Part shown: in pieces, positions 26,829-40,762 of the stretch
Layout of the letters: each line of letters starts with the position of its first letter
Numbering within the stretch: the first letter of the stretch is position 1
Assembly: GCF_014297275.1 (NCBI RefSeq)
Contig: NZ_JACOQK010000001.1
Coordinates: 2,356,001-2,420,000, forward strand
DNA: 64,000 nucleotides
Direction: 5' to 3'
DNA from: Clostridium facile
Lineage (GTDB): Bacteria; Bacillota; Clostridia; Oscillospirales; Ruminococcaceae
Position numbers and translations under genes: made by a program
Notes under the pieces: model-generated
What the model was told of the DNA's origin: nothing
Databases searched by the model: none
What the model saw: the letters and a program-made list of their open reading frames with translations, nothing else

Positions 26829-27404
26829 CTTTGTTTCTAGATTTGTTCTCGCGCTTATAGTTTGTCATCCCAACCCAGATTGGTCTTGGATACAATTTGC
26901 GTTCTAAGTCCTTTTTTGTTCGAAATGAGGTACACGTATTAAAAGCTGTGTATCTATTTCGTTGAAATTTTTTGAGATTTTAACAAAAAATGTTTTCAAG
27001 GTTTTTCTTTTACTTGTGATTTACTCTTATTAGGCCATACAAACAAAATAGCTTATAAGCCAATAAATTGGGAAAAGATTGATGCGAAATAAAGAAACTG
27101 TTTCAATTTCTCATGAAATCTCACATGTCTTGATAGCAAATTTTTAAGGCCCTTATAGCATTGAAAAGCGTGCAGCTCCTTTTCTTTTTTGCAGGCACCT
27201 GACGAATAGATGGAATATACAAAAACCTAAAAATAATAAAAAATCCGTTTTTGGGAGAATACAAGATATCAGATAAAGTAAAATCCATAGATCAAAATAA
27301 AAGTTTAGAACTTATTAGAAAAAACAAGATTATTTACAGAAGAAATATGAAATAATAGCAGGGAACAAAAGTTGATACAGTAGCTATTAAATAAGATGAT
27401 ATTA
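26829..27404. other. Intergenic region downstream of tRNA-Arg, nothing recognised
   Basis: About 575 AT-rich bases. No ORF with a ribosome site, and no repeat of the tRNA 3' end was seen that would mark an attachment-site duplication. Confidence 0.4.
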
Positions 27405-27419
27405 AGAAGGAGTAATAGG

Positions 27420-28181
27420 ATGGAAAATAAAAATATGACAATGTTTGATTTGTTAATTGAAACACATATAGGATTAAAAAGACAGGGACCGGGAAGTCCA
27501 GAAATGACGATGCGTGCTTTAAGCTTTGTGGACAATCTCAATGAGGAGTCCTACATTGCAGATTTAGGTTGTGGAACTGGTGGACAAACAATGGTTATCG
27601 CACAAAATACGATTGGGCATATTATCGGTGTAGATATGATCCCTAATTTTATTGATATTTTTAATCAGAACGTAAAGCAGCTTCATCTTGAAAACCGAGT
27701 AACTGGTATTGTTGGATCAGTAGAAGAACTTCCTTTTAAAAAAGAGGAGCTTGATCTAATTTGGTCAGAAGGAGTTATAGATGGGATTGGTTTTGAAAAA
27801 GCCGTAACTTATTGGAATGGTTTTCTGAAAAAGGGCGGTTATCTAGCTGTAACTTGTCCGTCCTGGCTTACTGATGAATGTCCTTCTGAAGTGGAAAAAT
27901 TTTGGGTGGATGCTGGTAGTGGTTTGGATAGTATAGAAAACAATATATCTATCCTACAAAACACTGGTTACCGTTTTATTTCCTCATTTACACTTTCTGA
28001 AGAATGTTGGATCCAAAATTACTTCGCTCCAAGGGAAGCAGCGGAAAAATCACTTTTGGAAAAGTACTCTGGTAATCAAATGGTTGAAGCTTATATCGAA
28101 GGTGATAGACGAGAAGTGGAACTATATACAAAGTATAAACAGTATTATGGATATGTTTTTTATATTGGCAAAAAAATATAG
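27420..28181 (+). CDS. Class I SAM-dependent methyltransferase
   Basis: 253 residues from the ATG at 27420, which follows AGAAGGAG; the longer frame from 27396 overlaps that site. The SAM-binding motif I is IADLGCGTGGQT, followed by the acidic strand end GVDMIPNF and LDLIWSEGVI (motif II region), as in UbiE/MerA-like small-molecule methyltransferases. The substrate is unknown. Codon use is more AT-rich than in the biosynthetic genes to its left. It stands alone with its own terminator. Confidence 0.85.
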   Translation: MENKNMTMFDLLIETHIGLKRQGPGSPEMTMRALSFVDNLNEESYIADLGCGTGGQTMVIAQNTIGHIIGVDMIPNFIDIFNQNVKQLHLENRVTGIVGSVEELPFKKEELDLIWSEGVIDGIGFEKAVTYWNGFLKKGGYLAVTCPSWLTDECPSEVEKFWVDAGSGLDSIENNISILQNTGYRFISSFTLSEECWIQNYFAPREAAEKSLLEKYSGNQMVEAYIEGDRREVELYTKYKQYYGYVFYIGKKI

Positions 28182-28216
28182 AAAATAGATAACTTTTATC
28201 ATCGAATAAATTGATA

Positions 28217-28252
28217 CCTACGGTTGATAATTTGCAGCCGTAGGATTTTTTA
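28217..28252 (+). terminator. Terminator of the methyltransferase gene
   Basis: CCTACGG pairs with CCGTAGG around a 14-base loop, followed by ATTTTTTAT. Confidence 0.8.
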
Positions 28253-28690
28253 TTTATAAAGATCGAATGGGGAAAATAATATTGTAGATAATAAAAACAA
28301 CCTAAAATAATAAAATGGAAATAACCTCTATGAAATACCAAAAATATGAATTTGGAGCGGGAAGAGTAAAAGCCGATGCCAAATGCAGTGCGTAATATAA
28401 GAAATTTTAAAGCCAGATTTATTTCACACAACACTGATACTGATTTCCGATGCTGTAACACTGTAATAAAATATCGGTTATAGCCAACTTAAAAAAGAGA
28501 AAATTTCATTCTATTTTTGCTAGATACAATAAAAAATGTATTTTTGTTTCTTGTATATTCTAATAACATCGTTTTTTCTATGAGAAAATTATTTATTCGG
28601 AAACAGTAAAATATAAAATGAAAATAGAAGATGCCCTGTATATTTTGCCATAAAAGTTTTTATACTAATATTACAGTAATAATAAATCTA
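28253..28690. other. Intergenic region, nothing recognised
   Basis: About 440 AT-rich bases before a small gene. No structure or ORF that I can support. Confidence 0.4.
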
Positions 28691-28708
28691 AAAAAGGAGA
28701 TGTTATCT

Positions 28709-28918
28709 ATGGAAAATAAATATGAAATTAAAATCACAACACAAGATAGGTTGCTAAGGGCTTGGGAAAATTCAATGGAGTTAGTCAGAGATTTTGAAAA
28801 ATATTCTCAGGAGATTAAAGACGATAAGGAAGTAGCTAGATTATTTGCCGAATATGCTGAAGAAGAAGGCGTTCATGCTGCTAAATTCCGTGAAACACTA
28901 TATAAGTATCAACACTAA
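28709..28918 (+). CDS. Small ferritin-like helical protein
   Basis: 69 residues from the ATG at 28709 behind AAAAGGAGATG. The longer frame from 28631 adds an N-terminus unlike a protein start. The chain is highly helical and charged. It ends in EYAEEEGVHAAKFRE, reminiscent of one helix pair of a ferritin/rubrerythrin fold (E-E-x-x-H). It is far shorter than a full four-helix ferritin, so it would have to dimerise to build one. Function unknown; a strong dedicated terminator supports it as a real gene. Confidence 0.65.
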   Translation: MENKYEIKITTQDRLLRAWENSMELVRDFEKYSQEIKDDKEVARLFAEYAEEEGVHAAKFRETLYKYQH

Positions 28919-28928
28919 ATAGATTATT

Positions 28929-28962
28929 AAGAGCCTTTATTTGTAAATAAAGGCTCTTTTTT
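28929..28962 (+). terminator. Terminator of the small helical protein gene
   Basis: AAGAGCCTTTATTT pairs with AAATAAAGGCTCTT, followed by TT. Confidence 0.93.
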
Positions 28963-29024
28963 GGTCAATATTAAGGTGAATATGGAAATTTATAAAATAA
29001 ATCGAAGAAAAAAGGAAAAAGTAG

Positions 29025-29053
29025 TTGACAAAAGGGAGAAGGTGTGATATATT
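29025..29053 (+). promoter_or_regulatory. rRNA promoter P1
   Basis: TTGACA, 17 bp, TATATT, with TG one base before the -10. Confidence 0.85.
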
Positions 29054-29139
29054 ATTAAAGCTGCAACGGAAGAGCGGCCGGGAGGGCAAGAGGCGCCGTT
29101 GAGCAAAAAGGAAGAAACGAAAAAAGATGAAAAAACATC

Positions 29140-29168
29140 TTGACAAAGAGGAAGCGATATGATATAAT
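29140..29168 (+). promoter_or_regulatory. rRNA promoter P2
   Basis: TTGACA, 17 bp, TATAAT, with TG one base before the -10. Confidence 0.88.
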
Positions 29169-29225
29169 AAATAAGTCGCTTCTGAGGCAAGCGAAACGAA
29201 AGAAACAAAAAACTTTCAAAAAAGC

Positions 29226-29254
29226 TTGACAAAATCACAGAGATGTGATAAAAT
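29226..29254 (+). promoter_or_regulatory. rRNA promoter P3
   Basis: TTGACA, 17 bp, TAAAAT, with TG one base before the -10. It lies closest to 16S, with about 195 bases of leader. Confidence 0.85.
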
Positions 29255-29448
29255 AGTAAAGCTGCTTGAGGGCAGCGGTCAAGAAACGACAAAAACAGGA
29301 CCTTGAAAATTAAACAATATAGTAAGTAACGAAAACGAACCAATCCTTGTTAATTCAAGAGTTTTAGTTATTTTAGAAAAAATGACGTTAGCGTATTCGA
29401 GTAATACGAGCTAGATTAAATCATCCGAGAGGATGTTTTGATATGATT

Positions 29449-30975
<1,527 letters not shown>

Positions 30976-31089
30976 TGGAGAACTGACAGGATGGGGAATG
31001 TTAGGAGCTATATTGTTTAATTTTGAAGGCCCTGAGTCTTCAGAAAAATAATTGATGGGAAAAGCGGCAACCTAGAAACCCTGGAAAAT

Positions 31090-31165
31090 GGGGGTGTAGC
31101 TCAGCTGGGAGAGCACCTGCCTTGCACGCAGGGGGTCAGGAGTTCGATCCTCCTCATCTCCACCA
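31090..31165 (+). tRNA. tRNA-Ala (TGC)
   Basis: In the 16S-23S spacer. Anticodon stem CCTGC/GCAGG with loop CTTGCAC (TGC), T-loop TTCGATC, encoded CCA. Confidence 0.96.
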
Positions 31166-31216
31166 CAACCGAAAGGTTGAACAGGGAAAAGAGAGACCGA
31201 CAGCCGAATCTAACAT

Positions 31217-31293
<77 letters not shown>

Positions 31294-31437
31294 AGTTACT
31301 TGAAAAAGTAACAAAGAAGAAAGTACCTTGAAAACTGAATAAGTAAAGCGATAAAAGTAGTTAAGACAAATATCTTTTTTAAAAAAAGGGTAAAAATACT
31401 ACTACAATTTGAAAAAGTTGGAGAACATAATTCAAAT

Positions 31438-34273
<2,836 letters not shown>

Positions 34274-34338
34274 AATGATATGTTCTAAAGTCGTGATACT
34301 TATTCAGTTTTGAGGGTACTGAACCTTCAAAAGAAATA

Positions 34339-34454
34339 GACGGTGTTAATGGCGATGAGGATCCACCTGTTCCCATACCGAACACAGTAGTTAAGCTCAT
34401 CAACGTCGAAGATACTTGGCTGGAGACGGCCTGGGAAAATAGAAAAATGCCGTC
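34339..34454 (+). rRNA. rrf: 5S ribosomal RNA
   Basis: About 116 bases. The 5' GACGGTG pairs with the 3' end TGCCGTC. CCATACCGAACACAGTAGTTAAG is the conserved loop region, quoted here only as a landmark at about 34374-34396. Confidence 0.93.
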
Positions 34455-34465
34455 ACTTAAAAACA

Positions 34466-34497
34466 AGAGCGAGTAGGAGAATACTCGCTCATGTTTT
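34466..34497 (+). terminator. Hairpin after 5S rRNA
   Basis: GAGCGAGTA pairs with TACTCGCTC, followed by ATGTTTTC. The tRNA cluster follows within 30 bases, so readthrough is possible. Confidence 0.7.
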
Positions 34498-34523
34498 CAT
34501 ATTATATGCGGTTGCATTTTTAT

Positions 34524-34599
34524 GCGCCCTTAGCTCAGTTGGTAGAGCAACTGACTCTTAATCAGTGGGCCTAGGGTTCGAGTCCCTAAGGGCGCACCA
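34524..34599 (+). tRNA. tRNA-Lys (CTT)
   Basis: Acceptor GCGCCCT/AGGGCGC, anticodon loop CTCTTAA (CTT), encoded CCA. Confidence 0.95.
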
Positions 34600-34603
34600 A
34601 TAT

Positions 34604-34678
34604 GGCCCGTTGGTCAAGCGGTTAAGACACTGGCCTCTCACGCCGGAAACACGAGTTCGATTCTCGTACGGGTCACCA
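34604..34678 (+). tRNA. tRNA-Glu (CTC)
   Basis: Acceptor GGCCCGT/ACGGGTC, anticodon loop CTCTCAC (CTC), encoded CCA; 4 bases after tRNA-Lys. Confidence 0.93.
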
Positions 34679-34712
34679 AACCCGTTTCTCTTTTAATTGG
34701 GATTTTATATGT

Positions 34713-34789
34713 GGGCCTTTAGCTCAGTTGGTTAGAGCAACCGGCTCATAACCGGTAGGTCCCGGGTTCGAGTCCCCGAAGGCCCACCA
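34713..34789 (+). tRNA. tRNA with CAT anticodon (Met, elongator-like)
   Basis: Acceptor GGGCCTT/AAGGCCC, anticodon loop CTCATAA. The fully paired acceptor excludes initiator tRNA. It could also be the lysidine-modified Ile2 species; sequence alone does not settle this. Confidence 0.88.
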
Positions 34790-34808
34790 TTTCAATTTTA
34801 TACTTTAT

Positions 34809-34884
34809 AGGGGTGTAGCTCAGTTGGTAGAGCAGCGGTCTCCAAAACCGCGTGCCAAAGGTTCGAGTCCTTTTACCCCTGCCA
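34809..34884 (+). tRNA. tRNA-Trp (CCA)
   Basis: Acceptor AGGGGTG/TACCCCT, anticodon loop CTCCAAA (CCA), encoded CCA end. Confidence 0.94.
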
Positions 34885-34886
34885 AT

Positions 34887-34962
34887 GCTGCTATGGCTCA
34901 GGAGGCAGAGCACGTCCTTGGTAAGGACGAGGTCACCAGTTCGAATCTGGTTAGCAGCTCCA
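34887..34962 (+). tRNA. tRNA-Thr (GGT)
   Basis: Acceptor GCTGCTA/TAGCAGC, anticodon stem CGTCC/GGACG with loop TTGGTAA (GGT), encoded CCA. Last of the post-rRNA cluster. Confidence 0.93.
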
Positions 34963-34994
34963 AAAAGCACGGTATTTATCCCGTGCTTTTTTTG
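34963..34994 (+). terminator. Terminator of the rRNA-tRNA operon
   Basis: AAAAAGCACGG pairs with CCGTGCTTTTTTT. Confidence 0.93.
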
Positions 34995-34997
34995 TTG

Positions 34998-35930
34998 CCT
35001 ATAAAAGTTTAACAAAATCCCTGGCAGAATCAGGAATAAATAAAAAATTCTTAAAAAAATAAGAAATTCTAACAGATGAAAAATACATTTTGTTTGAGAA
35101 TGAAATGAAAGATTTCACAAAAGTAATTCAGGAATTTTTTTATACGATTTTCTTGCTACATAAGAGTAGGGAAAGAAAATCCGGACTGGTTTATCAGTAG
35201 TGGGGCAAGCGATGCAATAGTAGTCCTTCAATATTTTTTCCAAGAGTCGGTAAGTACTGACTCCTTTTGGATCTAAGGAAACCACTAATAAATTCATGGT
35301 TTTGATTGTATTGTTTATTGATAGAATAAAACTTAGGTGGAAAAAGTTGTCGTAATAGGGTTTTCTGTAGAACAGCATAAAGCGTTTTGAAGATGAAAGG
35401 CTAGATATCTAACTCACTTTTTAGAGCAATTGGATAGCAGTTTATAGTGCACATATAACAAAGAGAATTGTTAATTTTGGTTTGAAAAAAGTTATGGAAT
35501 GCTCCTTAGAATTTATGATAAATGATAATTTACATAGAAAATAACTATAGGTTCGTTACATATTTTATTAAAAATCGTTTTTAAAATTTAAAATATATGG
35601 TAATATAGTATATAGAAAATGGATTATTTCTCTATAACTTATAAATATAGTGTAAAAAATTATATTTTACTGTTTGGCATCATTATTAAAATCATATCGT
35701 AGGTATCTAAATTGGTATTTGAGATTAAACTTACTGATTGTGATAAATTAAAAGAACAACAGAAGCAAAAATAAGAATGATTACAGATTTAAGATAAAAT
35801 CAGTATAGATATTGGATAATGATAATTTCTATAAACCAATAAAATGATATAAGTGGATGGTGGGTTTTGATATCACAGCTCGAATGTATGTTTATATGAG
35901 ATTTTAAAAACAATGATTTGTTTTTAATCT
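34998..35930. other. Long AT-rich intergenic region, nothing recognised
   Basis: About 930 bases, strongly AT-rich especially 35500-35700. Short frames lack ribosome sites and look random. No repeat, tRNA or strong hairpin was identified. Confidence 0.45.
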
Positions 35931-35950
35931 GGTAAAGGAGTGGAAGGCCT

Positions 35951-36604
35951 ATGGAAAAGAGGTTTGCCGTTTTTATTAGTGTACTCCTATCCGCTATTAT
36001 CATTATAACAAGTGACATAATTGTTGATTACCGTTATAGGAATTCCTTTAATGAATGGATCCAATATCAAGTACCGCAAACTGCAAAAGCATATAAAAAG
36101 ATACAACAAGATTTTCACTATACAATGGATAACGATGCTATCATTCCAAAAAAGTTTGATTTTACTTATGAAAAGAATTCTATCTTTCATGAGGATGAGA
36201 ATAAAGATGCTTATTTTATGCTAAATAATTATCAAGAGAAACATGTGTCGGTTATATTTCAGTGTAATTATGCTATGGGGTCTCATATATCCCGTTCTTT
36301 TTATATTAACTTATTAGAAATAGAATCGGATCATGCTGCTTTAATTGACATCATCTCAGCCAGTTGTAATAAGGTAGTTGACTCATCTTTAACACTAGAA
36401 GAAGCAAATGGATTGGCGGTACAAATTTTATTACAGCAATCTCTTCCTTATCATACACCGCTCCATTACTTTAAAAACTATTCTTTTTCCTTATTTGTGG
36501 ATGAAGAAGCACCACTTTCATATGGAGAAAAAATATTGCAGTTGGCAGTAAGATATCCATATACGGCTTCCATATTGTATGATGAAATAGCAGACTATAA
36601 ATAG
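35951..36604 (+). CDS. Membrane-anchored protein of unknown function
   Basis: 217 residues with one N-terminal membrane segment (about 6-27, VFISVLLSAIIIITSDIIV), then a soluble domain expected outside the cell. I recognise no family. AAAGGAG lies 9 bases upstream of the ATG at 35951. It is AT-rich, isolated between an intergenic desert and a bidirectional terminator shared with the convergent GH78 gene. Function cannot be assigned. Confidence 0.7.
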   Translation: MEKRFAVFISVLLSAIIIITSDIIVDYRYRNSFNEWIQYQVPQTAKAYKKIQQDFHYTMDNDAIIPKKFDFTYEKNSIFHEDENKDAYFMLNNYQEKHVSVIFQCNYAMGSHISRSFYINLLEIESDHAALIDIISASCNKVVDSSLTLEEANGLAVQILLQQSLPYHTPLHYFKNYSFSLFVDEEAPLSYGEKILQLAVRYPYTASILYDEIADYK

Positions 36605-36609
36605 GAAAT

Positions 36610-36645
36610 AAAAAAACTGAGGGTAACTAAACCCTCAGTTTTTTG
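36610..36645. terminator. Bidirectional terminator
   Basis: AAAAAACTGAGGGT pairs with ACCCTCAGTTTTTT, giving T-runs on both strands. It serves the plus-strand unknown gene and the minus-strand GH78 gene. Confidence 0.93.
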
Positions 36646-36682
36646 TTTTATTTTTAGAGAGAAGTGAAACAAGGAAAAACGA

Positions 36683-39600
36683 TTATTTCTTTTTACGGGA
36701 GATTGCCAATGCGACACCTGCTGCTGCCAATACTGCGATTCCTGCGATTGGAGCAAAGTCCCCTGTTTTTGCTGCTGTTGCTTTTGTGGTTGTAGATTCT
36801 TGGCCTGTTTGTGTACCTTGTTCTACTGGATGATCTGGATCGGTGTTTGGTGCTGTAGATGGAGTTGTTTCGTCTACTGCTACTAAGCCATCCATTGCAG
36901 TTTGTACGTTTGCTACTGCTGTGTCCACTTCGTCTTGGGTTGCGTTTTCGTCTGCCAATACTGCGTTTGCGTTATTTACAGCAGCTGTCAGTACCGCATA
37001 ACTTTCGGCTGTGTATGCATTTGCATCTTTTCCAATTGCTTCCGCCACTACATCTTCCAAGATTGATTTATCTGCTTTAAATCTCAGATTCAGCATTGCG
37101 TTTAACAAGTTGTTTTCCGCTTCATCAATTTCTGCCTGCATTGCATCGCCATTATTGTAAACCGTTTTAGCTGCGTCCAATGCTGTGGTGAATTCTGCTT
37201 TTCCAGCTTCTACATAGCGGTCCAAATCTGCGTTGATTTCATCCGCTGCTTGAATCACCAGTAATAAACTATCTTTATCTCCGGCTACAAAACCTAATTT
37301 ATGGATTTCGTTGAGCAATGTAGTCCATGCGCTGTAAATGTCTTCTTCGGTAGAAGCTGCATTTGCGACAACTTCTTTGGCGTTTTCCAATGCTGCTTTG
37401 AAGGATTCCTGTACGGATGGGATTACATTGTTGAATTCTGGGTCAGCTAATTCTTTTTCCGCATATGCAATTACTTTGTTGATAATGCCTCTGTCAGCCA
37501 TAGCAACATAACCATCTGCCATAGATACGGTCAGTTTACCATCAGTGATAGCGAAGTTATATCCACCAGCTTCCAGGTCAAATCTTGCTGTCATCAAACC
37601 GTTATGTTCTTCCATACCTTTGTAAGTAACGCCGTCAATATTTTCAAATTCTGCTACAGCGTCTTCGGATACTGGTAGATATAAGGTTGCGGTTGTATTG
37701 GCCGGAACAACTGCTTCGTAAGTGGATAAATTGCCCTCGTCAGAGGTCCAGTTGGATTCGATTTCTCCATAAGCAGAATCGTAAGAACCATTTACATAAT
37801 TGATACGTTCTTCGCTGTTATACTGTGTACCAGTATCCATTGTTGGTTGTAAAACAATTGATTTATAACCAGGATTGGATTCATCTGCGGAGATACCAGC
37901 CATGTATTTGTACAGCCATTCACTTACAATACCATAAGAATAGTGGTTGAACGAGTTCATTCCAGAAGAACCAAAGCTGTATTCAGCGGAATATCCATCC
38001 CATTGCTCCCACATGGAGGTGGAACCTAATTTAACCTGGTTCAGCCAAGATGGATATTGGTCTTGTAATAACAGGTCATAAGCGGATTCCGCACCGCCTA
38101 CTTCCGTGATAGCGGACAATACTACGTTTAATCCAAGGAATCCAATAGAGATTGTATTTTCAGAAGAAGTTGGACGGAAAGATTGGTCTTCATTTGCGAT
38201 ATTTTCTTGTAATCTATCGTATAATTGTTGTTTTTGTTCTTCACTGTTGTAGATACCTGCTCTTAAAGCCCACATAATACCAGTTTGTGTATCCATGCCT
38301 GTATGAGTCCCAATAGTATCCAAGTATGTTTTGGCATATTCTCTTGCTTGTTCTTCCAAACCATTATATTTTTCTACCATTGCCTGGTTGCCTACCGCAG
38401 CAGCCATTTTGCTCATTAATTGAGAGCAGTATACTTTATAAACTGCATTCATATAGGAGTTATCCGTCTTTTCGAAGCCTACCCAGTCACCCAATGCACA
38501 TTTATAGCCTTTTGCAAAATAGGCATCCATATAAGCATCCATTTGGTCATAATATTTGGTAATGTAGCTGGTATCACCAGTAGTCTGGTAGAGATTCCAT
38601 GGGATAATAATCCCTGCATCGCTCCATCCAGTTTCAATTGTACCACCGAAAAAGCCTTTGCCAGGTGTTGTTGGTACAAAGGTACCATAAGCGTTGTCAC
38701 TGCGTTTTGCAAAGTCGTCCATCATATCATTGTAAATGGAGAGGAAAGCTGTTACATCATAGTGATACAAAGCAGCTGGCGCAAAAATTTGAGCGTCACC
38801 TGTCCAGCCAAGGCGTTCCGCACGGTTTGGGCAGTCAGTTGGCAATGTAATGTAGTTTGCTTTTTGGCTCCATTTTGTATTTTCAAACAGTTTGTTCACA
38901 TCTGCATTGGAGGTTTCGATAAATCCGCGTTCTTCCCCTACAGAGGTAATATCTTCCGCATACAAGTCATATAGAGTAATGTCTTCTGTTGCGGTGATTT
39001 CAACATACTGGTAACCATGCCATGTGAAATTTGGCGTAAAGGTTTCCTGTCCTTCACCATCCAGATAGTAACGGTCGGCAAATGGTTTATCGTTTAAGGT
39101 TTCCCTAAATTGTCCGCCATCTGTCAAACCGGCCCAGTACAAAGTGCCTTTTGGACCGCAGCTTCCGCCTTGTTTATCAGTTGGGTTTAAGTTACCATCG
39201 TTTAACATTTCAGCTTGACGTACGTCAACCTGGGTTCCAGCAGGACCAGAAACAGTGATAGTGTTATAACCGGCAATATTTTGTCCAATATTCAAAATCA
39301 GAGTTTCGCCCTTTTTAATTTCGATTGGCTGGTTTACATCTACTGCAATTGGAACTACTTCTCCAGTAGCATATTCAGATGTACCGCCATTTTCTTTGGA
39401 TTCAATTACTTCACTATATTTAAAGGAGTCTTTTGCGATTGGATGAATTTTGTTGTCTTCTACATATGCAATTGCGCCGCTGTTTGCTTCCAGACGGCCA
39501 ACTTTGCCTGTGAATTGTGCAACGCCATCCCAGGAAGAATCGTCAAATCCAACGGTGTTCCAGCCTTCCACAGAAGCTTCTTTTCTAGCATCATATTCAA

Positions 39601-40549
39601 CGCCATTGAAGAAGTCGTTATCAATCAATGGGCCATTATCAAAGGATTTCCAATCTTGTGTGTTGGAATCAATAATTTGTTTGGTTCCATCTTCATATGT
39701 AATAATCATTTTTGCCAAGAATGACAATTTATCGCCAATCTGTTTTTCAAATTCACACCAGCTTTGGATACCGCCAGCAAACCAGCCACGTCCCAGCTGT
39801 ACGCCCAAGGCAATATCTTCTTGATCTTGTACATAGGAAGTAACATCATATCCCTGATAGTAAATATAGGAGTTGTAATCTGTCCAACCTGGAGCCAGAG
39901 TATCATCAATTGGATTTCCCTCTGCATCCTGCATCATTACCTGTTGCCCATTGATATAAGCATCATATACCCCTAAAGAGGTAATGTATAAACTAGCATT
40001 CGATACTTTTTTGCTGGAATCCAATTTTTGTTCTGTGCGGAAATATGGGGAACGTTGATTTTGGTTTTCCGCATAAATCCATTGGGTATCACCCCAGTCG
40101 CAACCTGTCTGGAAATGAGCTGTAGCTGTTTCTTCTTGACCTAAGCTGTCTATGACAGTTACAGTCCAAAAATATTTGGTTTCCAAATCCAGCGGATCCC
40201 CTGCATATGGAATGGCAGAAGATAAGGAACTGTTTATAACTCCACTATCCCAAACAACCTCACCATCTTCGGAGCCTTTATGTAATTGGATCTGATAGGA
40301 TACCTGTTCTTGCCCAACTAAATTGGAATCCATTTTCCAACTAAAACGGATGTTGTCCTGCTCAATACCGATTGGATTGTCTTGGAAATTTGTTTGCAAA
40401 TCATAAATTTTTGTTTCCACTCCATTGACAATCGTTGTACCATTGATGATCTGGTCAACAGCGGATGACATTGGAGCTACCATCACAGAGATTGCTACAC
40501 CAGCAGCCACCACTGAGGTGAAAATTTTTAACATTTTAGTATGTCGCAT
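36683..40549 (-). CDS. Secreted GH78 alpha-L-rhamnosidase with FIVAR-type tail (copy 1)
   Basis: 1288 residues. Signal peptide (about 1-30), an Ig-like N-terminal domain (about 45-150), a bacterial rhamnosidase N-domain (SLGVYDAYINGQ, LGVQLGRGWFAGG), and the GH78 (alpha/alpha)6 barrel. TDCPNRAERLGWTGD near residues 571-585 holds the conserved acidic cluster, and SMWEQWDG near 848 holds the catalytic-type glutamate. After the C-terminal beta domain come helical FIVAR-type repeats (IHKLGFVAGDK, ADKSILEDVV), then AKTGD, a hydrophobic segment and SRKKK. The enzyme probably removes alpha-L-rhamnose from glycans at the cell surface. It is divergent from an adjacent AraC-type regulator, which likely controls it. 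Confidence 0.88.
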   Translation of the reverse strand: MRHTKMLKIFTSVVAAGVAISVMVAPMSSAVDQIINGTTIVNGVETKIYDLQTNFQDNPIGIEQDNIRFSWKMDSNLVGQEQVSYQIQLHKGSEDGEVVWDSGVINSSLSSAIPYAGDPLDLETKYFWTVTVIDSLGQEETATAHFQTGCDWGDTQWIYAENQNQRSPYFRTEQKLDSSKKVSNASLYITSLGVYDAYINGQQVMMQDAEGNPIDDTLAPGWTDYNSYIYYQGYDVTSYVQDQEDIALGVQLGRGWFAGGIQSWCEFEKQIGDKLSFLAKMIITYEDGTKQIIDSNTQDWKSFDNGPLIDNDFFNGVEYDARKEASVEGWNTVGFDDSSWDGVAQFTGKVGRLEANSGAIAYVEDNKIHPIAKDSFKYSEVIESKENGGTSEYATGEVVPIAVDVNQPIEIKKGETLILNIGQNIAGYNTITVSGPAGTQVDVRQAEMLNDGNLNPTDKQGGSCGPKGTLYWAGLTDGGQFRETLNDKPFADRYYLDGEGQETFTPNFTWHGYQYVEITATEDITLYDLYAEDITSVGEERGFIETSNADVNKLFENTKWSQKANYITLPTDCPNRAERLGWTGDAQIFAPAALYHYDVTAFLSIYNDMMDDFAKRSDNAYGTFVPTTPGKGFFGGTIETGWSDAGIIIPWNLYQTTGDTSYITKYYDQMDAYMDAYFAKGYKCALGDWVGFEKTDNSYMNAVYKVYCSQLMSKMAAAVGNQAMVEKYNGLEEQAREYAKTYLDTIGTHTGMDTQTGIMWALRAGIYNSEEQKQQLYDRLQENIANEDQSFRPTSSENTISIGFLGLNVVLSAITEVGGAESAYDLLLQDQYPSWLNQVKLGSTSMWEQWDGYSAEYSFGSSGMNSFNHYSYGIVSEWLYKYMAGISADESNPGYKSIVLQPTMDTGTQYNSEERINYVNGSYDSAYGEIESNWTSDEGNLSTYEAVVPANTTATLYLPVSEDAVAEFENIDGVTYKGMEEHNGLMTARFDLEAGGYNFAITDGKLTVSMADGYVAMADRGIINKVIAYAEKELADPEFNNVIPSVQESFKAALENAKEVVANAASTEEDIYSAWTTLLNEIHKLGFVAGDKDSLLLVIQAADEINADLDRYVEAGKAEFTTALDAAKTVYNNGDAMQAEIDEAENNLLNAMLNLRFKADKSILEDVVAEAIGKDANAYTAESYAVLTAAVNNANAVLADENATQDEVDTAVANVQTAMDGLVAVDETTPSTAPNTDPDHPVEQGTQTGQESTTTKATAAKTGDFAPIAGIAVLAAAGVALAISRKKK

Positions 40550-40727
40550 ATTATTTTCTCCTTCCTAAATTCCAGTTTAAAACTGCTTTATTCACAAATA
40601 TTGGCCAAACATTTATGATTTATCCCAATTATAGCATGATGAGAAAATATTTCCACTGTGATAATTTTCCTGGATTCTGCTTTTATTTGAATTTTACATA
40701 AAAACCTATTATTTTTTTGAATGTTTG

Positions 40728-40736
40728 TGTTATAAT
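40728..40736 (+). promoter_or_regulatory. Extended -10 element upstream of araC-type gene
   Basis: TGTTATAAT at 40728-40736, 27 bases before the regulator start. No convincing -35. Confidence 0.45.
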
Positions 40737-40762
40737 AAAACACAAAGGAGGGAAGAGAACCA

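Noticed and set aside
26789..27419. Integrated element next to tRNA-Arg
   Set aside because: I found no repeat of the tRNA 3' end downstream and no integrase, so the tRNA is not flanked by an evident island.
34746..35015. Minus-strand frame of 89 codons, with phrases such as IRTGDLVLTKD, that occurs in many databases as a hypothetical protein
   Set aside because: It is antisense to the tRNA-Trp and tRNA-Thr genes; such entries are well-known artefacts of tRNA sequence. The frame at 26680-26895 is the same artefact over tRNA-Arg.
35115..35378. 87-codon minus-strand frame in the intergenic desert
   Set aside because: No ribosome site, no recognisable motif, and composition like the surrounding AT-rich DNA.
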